Below, piece after piece: positions 1 through 5,846 of a stretch of DNA of 7,926 nt; position 1 is the stretch's first letter; the number at the start of each line of letters is the position of its first letter. The stretch comes from Chitinophagales bacterium (lineage in GTDB: Bacteria; Bacteroidota; Bacteroidia; Chitinophagales; Saprospiraceae): NCBI GenBank assembly GCA_013297575.1, contig JAAFHO010000080.1, forward strand, positions 1 through 7,926. The letters run 5' to 3'. The notes below the pieces were generated by a model, which was given only the letters and a program-made list of their open reading frames with translations, was not told where the DNA came from and ran no database searches. The position numbers and the translations under genes are program-made.

Positions 1-2
1 AC

Positions 3-104
3 GCATCTGGCTTGCAAGACAATATACGCGAAGGCGATGTTGTAACTTTTGAAGTTGAGCGTGGCAACAAAGGAATGAATGCTGTAGATGTGAAGATTGC
101 ATAA
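3..104 (+). CDS. Cold-shock domain protein, C-terminal part (5' end outside window)
   Basis: This is the last 33 codons of a small CspA-type cold-shock protein, ending in TAA at 102-104. Visible: the ASGLQDNIREGDVVTFEVERG stretch (after the usual FVH of RNP2, which lies outside), then KGMNAVDVKIA, which matches the final beta-strands of the OB fold in the short (about 63 aa) cold-shock proteins of Bacteroidota. The family binds single-stranded RNA and DNA and acts as an RNA chaperone in the cytoplasm. Both RNA-binding motifs (RNP1, RNP2) and the start lie outside the window, so roughly half of the protein is missing and its regulation (usually a long 5' leader) cannot be judged. An intrinsic terminator follows at 138-169. 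The identity is fairly sure; which paralogue it is cannot be said. Confidence 0.85.
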   Translation, partial: ASGLQDNIREGDVVTFEVERGNKGMNAVDVKIA

Positions 105-137
105 TTAGCAATCCAACTTTATTGGATAAATTTTTTG

Positions 138-169
138 ACCTCCGATGGAAATCCGTCGGAGGTTTTTTT
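138..169 (+). terminator. Intrinsic terminator of the cold-shock gene
   Basis: An 11-bp stem (138-148 with 153-163, one G-U pair) closed by a 4-nt loop AAAT is followed by an unbroken run of T to 169. It lies 34 nt after the cold-shock stop codon. Read leftward, the stem is followed by TC and then A residues rather than T, so it should not stop the leftward DUF3667 gene well. Confidence 0.92.
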
Positions 170-180
170 ATGCCCCGCCA

Positions 181-1038
181 TCAACTATAACTCCAAAGCG
201 ACCACAAAGTAATTATTTGTCGATACAAAGTAAAAATCATAAGAAAAGCCATTGTTGAAACAAGTCCTGCCCCTACAGCACCCCATATCTTTAATCCATA
301 AACGCGTCTTATTGCCAATGTGCTCCAAATTAACATAAATATTAGCAAAAAAATTACATATTCTTCACCTATCTGTTTGAGTTTAAACCCATAAGCCAAT
401 ATAATCAAACATAAAAGATCGAACAAGATAAAAAACACTAACCAGTGCATAGCAAAAATAAGGTGCGGTACCAGCCAAGGTTGTCGTCGAAAGAACAAAA
501 GCCAAAAGAAAGCACCCAAAAATGGAATCATAACAAATAAATAGGCTTTAGCCCTACTGGCCGCCACTTCTTTGCTAACCCTTTGAACAAATACTTCTGC
601 ATCAATATTTAGGGCTGCTGCTTTTTGAGCAATGAGCGAGGGCGTATCAAAATGGAACGAATTTGCTGCCCAATTACCCGTTCGGTAGCCGTTATTCAAA
701 TCATCGGGATTTGAAAAAAAGGAGGATGATGTTGGAAAAAACAGGTAAAAAATAAGTCCTGAAATAAAAAATAACGGAATTGGTTTGACATACGGTGTTC
801 TTCGCCCTGCAATAAATTCAGCGGTAAGCATTCCAGGTTTTACTAAAGCGCACCAGAAAGTACGGAGTATTTTTGAATCTAAGTGGAGCAAACTCTCCAA
901 AGTTTCTTTAAAAAAATGCCAAGCCGAAAAATCACGATCTGGATCTACCTGCTTTTCGCCACATTTATAACAGAATTTACCTTGTAATTCGGTGCCACAA
1001 TTAGCACATTGGGTTGACGTATTTTTGATTTGCTCCAT
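181..1038 (-). CDS. DUF3667 family membrane protein with N-terminal zinc ribbon
   Basis: A 285-aa protein of unknown function. Residues 11-26 hold a zinc-ribbon pattern with two CxxC pairs (C11/C14 and C23/C26, in CANCGTEL and FCYKCGEK). A conserved stretch follows: a predicted helix at about 37-60, then KPGM-TAEFIAGRRTPYVKP (67-86), the hallmark of DUF3667, where the substrate or partner is unknown. About five hydrophobic segments (near 86-102, 166-183, 195-216, 227-245, 250-273) suggest an inner-membrane protein with a cytoplasmic zinc ribbon. The ATG at 1036-1038 is only 5 nt after the stop of the upstream discoidin-like gene, so the two are probably co-transcribed and perhaps translationally coupled. 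No signal peptide and no catalytic motif were recognised. The family call is confident; any function would be invention. Confidence 0.85.
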   Translation of the reverse strand: MEQIKNTSTQCANCGTELQGKFCYKCGEKQVDPDRDFSAWHFFKETLESLLHLDSKILRTFWCALVKPGMLTAEFIAGRRTPYVKPIPLFFISGLIFYLFFPTSSSFFSNPDDLNNGYRTGNWAANSFHFDTPSLIAQKAAALNIDAEVFVQRVSKEVAASRAKAYLFVMIPFLGAFFWLLFFRRQPWLVPHLIFAMHWLVFFILFDLLCLIILAYGFKLKQIGEEYVIFLLIFMLIWSTLAIRRVYGLKIWGAVGAGLVSTMAFLMIFTLYRQIITLWSLWSYS

Positions 1039-1043
1039 ACCTA

Positions 1044-1835
1044 TTAATAGACCATTAGTTCATCAATAAAAAACCAACCGAGCGTTCCTTTGCCGTCGTG
1101 CCACTCGGGAATATGAGTAAGGGTGTATATTTTCACAACTACTCGTTTTGTTTTTAGATGATTATCTAAGTCTAAAACAACGGCTTGAGTAGCATTTTCT
1201 GGTACTTTTGTAGTCGCATCCAACGCTTTAGTAGCCATCAACTTTAATGTTCCTGTGATTGGATCGGGAAAATACACTTCAATTTTTTCGGGTAAAAATA
1301 TCCATGTGGGCTGACTAATCAGCACGTGAGCCATTAGAGATTTTACTTTTTGGGGCTTCGCCAAATCTAGCGTAAACATCAAAGTATCTTGCAAAAAACC
1401 CATCCACGTGGGGTTAGAATGCCCCATATCGCCCCCTTTTTGGTCAATTAATGTGCGCTCGCCCGAACCCAGATAATTCTTATGCGGCTTAGTATGTTCC
1501 ACTTTAGTAATGGCCACACCTTGTTTATAGAAGCATACTTCCACCGCCTCGGAGGGCAAATACCCTTCGCCAAAAACCTTGGCCTTTACTGTTGTTAAGT
1601 GATTTTTTACCACCACTGGCCGCGTGTAAATCGGATCGTTTTTCGTTGGCGTTTTGCCATTTGTCGTATAGTGGATTTGCGTATTTTTCTGTGCAAACTT
1701 GATGGTTACCATCGCTTTTTTTTCAAAAAACGATGATTCGTATTGCAGCATGGGAGGTGCTAATTGGAACAAATCTTGGGTATAAAGTGCAAAATTGCAG
1801 CACAAAAACGTGCATAGAAATAGTATTTTTTTCAC
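1044..1835 (-). CDS. Secreted protein with chitobiase-C-like (Fn3-like) and discoidin-like domains
   Basis: A 263-aa exported protein without recognised catalytic residues. Residues 1-21 form a signal peptide (MKKILFLCTF then CCNFALYTQ). At about 30-104 is a CHB_HEX_C/Fn3-like domain with the typical IHYTTNGKTPT and DPIYT pattern and a closing VKAKVFGEGYLPS strand. At about 108-263 is a domain resembling F5/8 type C (discoidin) folds: WMGF near 144-147, the FTLDLAKPQKVKSL strand, IEVYFPD, and the end GWFFIDELMVY. Such pairs usually bind glycans or act as cell-surface accessories. The start is taken as GTG at 1833-1835 because it gives a standard MKK signal peptide; a TTG at 1845-1847 would add four residues, and no ATG is available. 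It lies 116 nt downstream of the propeller gene and 5 nt before the DUF3667 gene. The cysteines near residues 8-13 leave a lipoprotein possible, though no good lipobox is seen. Confidence 0.72.
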   Translation of the reverse strand: MKKILFLCTFLCCNFALYTQDLFQLAPPMLQYESSFFEKKAMVTIKFAQKNTQIHYTTNGKTPTKNDPIYTRPVVVKNHLTTVKAKVFGEGYLPSEAVEVCFYKQGVAITKVEHTKPHKNYLGSGERTLIDQKGGDMGHSNPTWMGFLQDTLMFTLDLAKPQKVKSLMAHVLISQPTWIFLPEKIEVYFPDPITGTLKLMATKALDATTKVPENATQAVVLDLDNHLKTKRVVVKIYTLTHIPEWHDGKGTLGWFFIDELMVY

Positions 1836-1890
1836 AATTAAAAACAATTTTATTTAGACTTAAATTTCGTAGCATACACCTTTTTTTCTA

Positions 1891-1947
1891 CCACGAAGTT
1901 CACAAAGACGTATCGTAGGCGCTTCGCTTGTTTTTTAGAACACAAAG
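1891..1947. repeat. Intergenic CTTTGTG/CTTCGTGG-type repeat remnant
   Basis: Between the propeller and discoidin-like genes, CACGAAG (1892-1898), CACAAAG (1901-1907, 9 nt on) and CACAAAG (1941-1947) occur. Read leftward this is CTTTGTG-TT, then CTTTGTG-AA directly joined to CTTCGTGG. It resembles the short CTTTGTGnn/CTTCGTGGTnnn tandem units common between genes in several bacterial groups. Membership is from pattern memory, not from a search. A weak hairpin (CGCTT with AAGCG, 1925-1949) overlaps it. Confidence 0.4.
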
Positions 1948-1951
1948 CGTT

Positions 1952-2980
1952 TCAATGTACTATTTCTAGTTTGTAAGGATAACATTTACCAGAATTCCAT
2001 TGGGCCACGTATAAATTTTCTTCATCGTCCACACATACATCGTGCGGATATTTGAAGGCTTTGATCGTTTGGTACATTTCATCCGGCGTATCCCCTGTAT
2101 AAGTAGGTTCAGAACCTGCCAAATTGGACACTACCCTATTTTGCTGATCTAAGATTGTCACAAAGCCCGATTCTTTCCATAGTCGGCTATTGGACTGCAA
2201 TACTGCTGCGTACAGATAATCCCCTTTTATTACTGGCCGGCATACCCACGCCCCCGGTAACGCAATGGTTTCCAAGTACTTACCTTCCATATCGAATCGT
2301 TTAAAAGCGTTGTGTTGACGCGAAGTAACGATTAAAGAGGGTTTGTTTTTATCACGTGCATCTATGCAAACGCCGTGCGCATTCAATAATCCTTCTGGCC
2401 CGTCGCTGCGGCCACCAAAATGGCGAATATACCGCCCTTTATGGTCATATTGGATAATGAAATCCTTACCATATCCATCTGCTACATAAATGTCTCCATT
2501 AGGCGCAATAGCCGTTTCGGTAGGGATATATTCTTCCGGTTTTTCGTATTTACCCGTTTCTTTGGGGAATTCCAATTGCATCAGCACCTTACCATCAAGG
2601 GTAGTTTTTATCACTTGATGGCGGTTATTATCACAAATAAACAGCACATCTGTACCATTTTCATTGAAGAGCGTCAGGCCATGCGCTCCCGGATATTCCG
2701 TGCCCCAACTATCCAAAAACTTACCATTTTTGTCGTAAATTAGGACATTATTTTTAGTTTCGTTGGTCAGTAGTAGGATGCGACCTTTTTGGTCTTGTAC
2801 CATTTCGTGGCAATCATTTACTGGGTTTTGGGACACGTCCGCTTGGCTCCATCGTTGATTGATGCGATAACGTTTATTGTTGTGGCCAAGTATCGTTTCG
2901 TTTTTTGCCAAAACGCTTGGTATTTGCAAGGTAGCCACTAGTCCGAGGCTTGTGTTTTTTATAAAATCTCTTCTACGCAT
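1952..2980 (-). CDS. Tat-exported six-bladed beta-propeller (NHL/PAL-like)
   Basis: A 342-aa protein with a twin-arginine signal: RRRDFIKNT at 2-10 matches RRxFLK, then a hydrophobic stretch to about residue 25 (PSVLA). The rest repeats blades of the NHL/six-bladed propeller type, for example CHEMVQDQKGRILLL (57-71), AHGLTLF (99-105), APNGDIYVADGYG (159-171), NAHGVCIDARD (200-210), YPHDVCVDDEENLYVAQWNS (311-330). H100, H202 and H313 each sit at the start of a blade strand; together with Y170 in DGY and R221 they align by eye with the zinc triad and active-site Tyr/Arg of peptidyl-alpha-hydroxyglycine alpha-amidating lyase. So it may be a periplasmic metal-dependent lyase or a binding relative. 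The Tat route fits folding or metal loading in the cytoplasm. ATG 2978-2980 is the only start giving a Tat signal. It is the first gene of the leftward group; no convincing promoter was found in front of it. Confidence 0.78.
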   Translation of the reverse strand: MRRRDFIKNTSLGLVATLQIPSVLAKNETILGHNNKRYRINQRWSQADVSQNPVNDCHEMVQDQKGRILLLTNETKNNVLIYDKNGKFLDSWGTEYPGAHGLTLFNENGTDVLFICDNNRHQVIKTTLDGKVLMQLEFPKETGKYEKPEEYIPTETAIAPNGDIYVADGYGKDFIIQYDHKGRYIRHFGGRSDGPEGLLNAHGVCIDARDKNKPSLIVTSRQHNAFKRFDMEGKYLETIALPGAWVCRPVIKGDYLYAAVLQSNSRLWKESGFVTILDQQNRVVSNLAGSEPTYTGDTPDEMYQTIKAFKYPHDVCVDDEENLYVAQWNSGKCYPYKLEIVH

Positions 2981-3179
2981 AGTTGAGGTATGTTTTGGGT
3001 GGCAAGGTAAGCGTTTTTAGATATTTACTAGGTATTTGAACACAGACATTTCTTTGCATCAAACTAGGCCAACCAACGAAATAGCGATTTTTTGCGTCAG
3101 TAGTTTTCAATATTAAAATTTACATGTACTATTGGCGGAATTTTCACCATTCCAGTCGTTTGGTTATCTTACTAATCTT

Positions 3180-3222
3180 GGATGCTAAGAGAATATGTTA
3201 TTTTTTCAATATTCCAGCATCC
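3180..3222. promoter_or_regulatory. 43-nt imperfect palindrome upstream of the first barrel gene
   Basis: Outer arms GGATGCT (3180-3186) and AGCATCC (3216-3222) pair perfectly over 7 bp. Inner arms GAATAT (3191-3196) and ATATTC (3209-3214) pair over 6 bp, with a 4-by-1 internal loop and a 12-nt T-rich apical loop. It ends 36 nt before the start codon. It has no T-run on either side, so it is not an obvious terminator. It could be an operator if transcription starts near 3258, or a leader hairpin if transcription starts further upstream. Confidence 0.55.
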
Positions 3223-3244
3223 TATAAAATCATTTTATTTCATT

Positions 3245-3252
3245 TAAATTTG
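3245..3252 (+). promoter_or_regulatory. Bacteroidota -7 box TAAATTTG before the first barrel gene
   Basis: TAAATTTG is an exact match to TAnnTTTG and lies 6 nt before the ATG at 3259. If used, the mRNA would be almost leaderless. No TTG is present 17-23 nt upstream, so the -33 half is missing and the call is weak. Confidence 0.35.
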
Positions 3253-3258
3253 CACAAA

Positions 3259-3915
3259 ATGAAAAGCATTGTCCACAGTTTCTGTTTCATCCTCCTGATG
3301 CTGCTTGCCAACAATATCCAAGCACAGGACACAACCGCTTACCAAAAACCTAAAAAACAGGTCATTTTGGGTCTAAATATCACCCAAACGCTTACCAATT
3401 TTATCAATGGCACTAGTCCAAACATTGTGAAAGACCCGTATTTGATTACAATGCGTTATGGTACTAACAAACAGCGGTTTAGGGCGGGAGCAAACTTTAA
3501 GGTAAACAATATCAACAATTTTGATCTCCAAGGCCGAAAAGTCAAAAATACAGAAGTGCAGTTGCGTTTAGGGTACGAATGGAACCATCTTATTACCCCA
3601 CATTTCAGTTATTATTTTGGCACTGACTTGATAACAGGATATGAACTAGAAGATATAACGACGCAGACCGGTGTAATTGGTGGATTTGCCACATTAAAAA
3701 CGCGCGCAACTTCTTTTGGGGCGGGACCAGTTATGGGATTTATTTGGCAGCCCCACCCAAGGGTGTTTTTTAGCACCGAAGCATCGCTTTACTTGACAAG
3801 GACGATTGGAAATGAAAAGGTAAATGCACCACCTGATTTTTCCAATTCAGACTTCAGTTCAACAAATATTTATTCTGTATTACCTACTGCCCTTCACCTC
3901 AATATCGTATTCTAA
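3259..3915 (+). CDS. Secreted outer-membrane beta-barrel-like protein, copy 1
   Basis: A 218-aa hypothetical protein. Residues 1-22 are a signal peptide (MKSIVHSF, hydrophobic core ILLMLLA, cleavage near NIQA-Q). The mature part is built of alternating amphipathic stretches such as QVILGLNITQ, RFRAGANFKV, VQLRLGYEW, FSYYFGTDLI, FGAGPVMGFIW and VFFSTEASLYL, and it ends in LHLNIVF with a terminal Phe, the usual outer-membrane beta-signal. This points to a small barrel of about 8-10 strands. No family name was recognised. The start is placed at ATG 3259-3261 because it opens directly on the signal peptide; the ATG at 3124 would bury it. The stop is 1 nt before the ATG of the next gene, which encodes an apparent diverged paralogue. 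Function is unknown; membrane structure, transport or surface roles are all possible. Confidence 0.75.
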   Translation: MKSIVHSFCFILLMLLANNIQAQDTTAYQKPKKQVILGLNITQTLTNFINGTSPNIVKDPYLITMRYGTNKQRFRAGANFKVNNINNFDLQGRKVKNTEVQLRLGYEWNHLITPHFSYYFGTDLITGYELEDITTQTGVIGGFATLKTRATSFGAGPVMGFIWQPHPRVFFSTEASLYLTRTIGNEKVNAPPDFSNSDFSSTNIYSVLPTALHLNIVF

Positions 3916-3916
3916 T

Positions 3917-4510
3917 ATGTTTCAAAATTTGATTTCAAATATAGCCCTTATCCTTTTGTTTTGCTGTACCATAAACAGTATCAATGCTCAGGACTCCCTT
4001 TTATCTAAGTCGGAAAACTATTTGTACCGCCGACAAGTATGCCTAAATTTAAGTCCGTTAGCGATGCAGTTCGTTCCTTTTAATCGCAGCGACCCGAGGC
4101 TAACAGGGCCATACTTGACGCGTTTTAAATGGGCTAATACTAGTAGGAAAACGGCTTTCCGAGTTTCGCTAGGACTCAATATTGATAACGCAAATGATAA
4201 TGAAAACCAAACCTTTAATCTTGGAATCGGATGGGATCGTCGTCGCAATATTAATAAAAAATGGAGCCATACTAGAGGAATGGAGTTTATTCTTTGGGTA
4301 GGAGATATTAATCTTCCTGGGCAAACAGACAACAGCAATGATCGCTTAATTTTAGGTATTGCTCCGCTGTGGGGTATAGAATACGCGATAAGTGGGCACG
4401 TAACATTAGGCACCGAAGCCCAAATGGTGATTGGTACCGACCCTGATAATGGCCTTGTTTTTACTATTATTCCACCAGTTGGGTTATTTCTGCACTATTA
4501 TTTCAAATAA
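3917..4510 (+). CDS. Secreted outer-membrane beta-barrel-like protein, copy 2
   Basis: A 197-aa hypothetical protein with a signal peptide at 1-24 (MFQNLISNIALILLF, cleavage near NSINA-Q) and a beta-rich mature part: VCLNLSPLAMQF, AFRVSLGLNID, TFNLGIGWDRR, GMEFILWVGD, LILGIAPLWGIEYA, VTLGTEAQMVIG, and the end PPVGLFLHYYFK. By eye it lines up strand by strand with the gene just upstream (for example GPYLTRFKWAN against DPYLITMRYGT, and IAPLWGIEY against AGPVMGFIW), so the two look like a tandem duplication that has diverged. The start ATG 3917-3919 follows the upstream TAA by one base (TAATATG), implying a shared transcript and re-initiation. The heme peroxidase gene begins 80 nt after the stop. 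No known family or function is claimed. Confidence 0.75.
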   Translation: MFQNLISNIALILLFCCTINSINAQDSLLSKSENYLYRRQVCLNLSPLAMQFVPFNRSDPRLTGPYLTRFKWANTSRKTAFRVSLGLNIDNANDNENQTFNLGIGWDRRRNINKKWSHTRGMEFILWVGDINLPGQTDNSNDRLILGIAPLWGIEYAISGHVTLGTEAQMVIGTDPDNGLVFTIIPPVGLFLHYYFK

Positions 4511-4518
4511 AATAATAG
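4495..4518. other. AT-rich inverted repeat across the stop codon of barrel copy 2
   Basis: CTATTATTT (4495-4503) and AAATAATAG (4510-4518) pair over 9 bp with a 6-nt loop; the TAA stop lies at 4508-4510. It lacks a T-run, so it is not a standard terminator. It might be an mRNA processing or end-protection element, or chance in AT-rich DNA. Confidence 0.3.
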
Positions 4519-4590
4519 CCCACCCAACTATCTTTATCATTTTTGCGTCATAAAAAGCACATACCATTTACAATTTTAACATTAAAAATT

Positions 4591-5799
4591 ATGCGAAACA
4601 AAGCACTTCTTTTTGCAGCCATTGCACTCGTCACTATGACGCTTTACAACTGTAACAGTACGGAGGAATTAAGCCAATTTGGGCTAAAGCCGGAATTGCC
4701 CGCAGAGCCTTATGATTATAGCCTAAAAGTAAGTGTGTTAACCAACGGGGTTGATCCTACCTTTATTGATCCTAATGTGTTCAATAACTTTGGGTTGCAA
4801 TTCAATCCTAATAACCCACCAATCACCAACGAAGGTGCATCCTTGGGACGGGTATTATTCTATGATCCTCAATTGTCGATCAATAATTCTATTTCTTGTG
4901 CATCTTGCCATAAACAAGAATTGGCATTTAGCGATGGTATGGCCGGAAGTACAGGATTTGGCGGAAAAGTTACACCAAGAAACTCCATGGCAATTATCAA
5001 TGCAGGCTTCAACAATAACCTATTTTGGGATTCCCGCGTACAAAGTGTGAGTGAACTCGCGGTTAAACCCATTCAAAACCATATCGAAATGGGTATGGAA
5101 AGCATGACGAGGCTGAGTGGAAAGTTAGCCAAAGTAGATTACTATAAAGACTTATTTAAAAAGGCTTTCGGAACGGAGCAAATTTCTGAAGAGCGTATTG
5201 GAGCAGCACTTGCACAGTTTGTTTGTTCTATTACTGCTACCAACTCACGCTTTGACCAAAGAAATACCAACAGCGCAATTCAATTTTCTTCATTAGAATC
5301 ATTAGGAGAGGAATTGTTTTTTAGTCCACGCACTAATTGTAACCGCTGCCATGCTGCACCATCCTTTGCCGCACCCGATTTTGTAGGTGGCGAATACGGT
5401 GGTGGAGGCATTACCTTTACCGTGGGTCCAAATGGAGAATTTATTAGTTCTGCCGTTGGTGATGATGTAAAAGGCACTGCAAATAATGGACTTGATTTGG
5501 TGTATCAAGATAATGGCATGGGCAATGGCAAATTCCGGATTCCCAGCCTGCGCAACATCGAACTCACATCTCCATATATGCACGATGGTCGCTTCAATAC
5601 ACTAGAAGAAGTAGTAGAACATTATAACACAGGCGTTAAACCGCATAATCACCTCGACAAAAACCTAAGAAATGCCGATGGCTCGCCGCTACGCCCCAAC
5701 CTCAATAGTCTGGAGCAAAAAGCGCTGGTTGCTTTCCTAAAAACATTGACAGACGAAACTACTATAACAGATGTGAAATGGTCGAACCCATTTAAATAG
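4591..5799 (+). CDS. Di-heme cytochrome c peroxidase / MauG-family protein
   Basis: A 402-aa exported protein. An N-terminal hydrophobic stretch runs to C21 (TLYNC), probably a Bacteroidota-style lipoprotein signal although Asn at -1 is unusual. Two heme sites: CASCH (103-107) and CNRCH (250-254). Other family marks: PRNSMAIINAGFN (129-141), FWDSR with W146 at the inter-heme Trp position, HIEMGM with E166, RIPSLRN (316-322), and PYMHDGRFNTLEEVVEHYN (328-346). Classical enzymes reduce H2O2 in the periplasm; MauG oxidises a protein. Here F123 occupies the distal-His position of the peroxidatic heme, and Y345, 14 residues after H331, sits where CCPs have Met and MauG has Tyr. A Gly-rich insertion (about 266-292) is present. 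ATG 4591 is chosen because it opens on the signal; a TTG at 4543 gives a polar extension. It may share a transcript with the barrel genes or have its own promoter in the 80-nt gap. Confidence 0.93.
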   Translation: MRNKALLFAAIALVTMTLYNCNSTEELSQFGLKPELPAEPYDYSLKVSVLTNGVDPTFIDPNVFNNFGLQFNPNNPPITNEGASLGRVLFYDPQLSINNSISCASCHKQELAFSDGMAGSTGFGGKVTPRNSMAIINAGFNNNLFWDSRVQSVSELAVKPIQNHIEMGMESMTRLSGKLAKVDYYKDLFKKAFGTEQISEERIGAALAQFVCSITATNSRFDQRNTNSAIQFSSLESLGEELFFSPRTNCNRCHAAPSFAAPDFVGGEYGGGGITFTVGPNGEFISSAVGDDVKGTANNGLDLVYQDNGMGNGKFRIPSLRNIELTSPYMHDGRFNTLEEVVEHYNTGVKPHNHLDKNLRNADGSPLRPNLNSLEQKALVAFLKTLTDETTITDVKWSNPFK

Positions 5800-5807
5800 T
5801 ACCCCTT

Positions 5808-5846
5808 AAATCCCCTGTCTAGCATTAAAGCCTAGGCAGGGGATTT
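5808..5846. terminator. Bidirectional hairpin terminator between convergent genes
   Basis: A 15-bp stem (AAATCCCCTGTCTAG 5808-5822 with 5832-5846, one G-U pair) and a 9-nt loop lie just after the peroxidase stop. The right arm encodes the last residues NPLPRL and stop region of the leftward methyltransferase. Only three T follow the stem on either strand, so it is a strong hairpin with a short U-tract. Confidence 0.7.

Larger units (their letters stand above)
2981..3258. other. Divergent intergenic control region
   Basis: This 278-nt stretch separates the leftward propeller gene from the rightward barrel gene and must hold promoters for both. It contains a 43-nt imperfect palindrome (3180-3222) and a TAAATTTG box (3245-3252) for the rightward gene. 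On the other strand the nearest box is TAATATTG (3108-3115), one base from the TAnnTTTG consensus and without a -33 TTG at the right distance. An open frame from ATG 3124 runs into the barrel gene, but its extra 45 residues look like non-coding translation. Confidence 0.6.

Noticed and set aside
2420..2743. Open frame of 107 codons on the plus strand
   Set aside because: It is antisense inside the propeller gene, shows no recognisable domain, and the propeller frame carries clear blade repeats.
3124..3258. In-frame ATG at 3124 that would lengthen barrel copy 1 by 45 residues
   Set aside because: It would place the clear signal peptide in the interior, and the added residues are encoded across the palindrome at 3180-3222 and the -7 box.
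3824..3916. Upstream start for barrel copy 2 overlapping copy 1
   Set aside because: The overlap of about 90 nt encodes no plausible sequence, and the ATG at 3917 opens directly on a signal peptide.
4018..4413. Open frame of 131 codons on the minus strand
   Set aside because: It is antisense to barrel copy 2, which has a signal peptide and beta-strand pattern; the antisense product looks like a frame shadow.
4543..4590. TTG start 16 codons upstream in the peroxidase gene
   Set aside because: The extension is polar, precedes the lipoprotein-type signal, and lies in AT-rich leader DNA.
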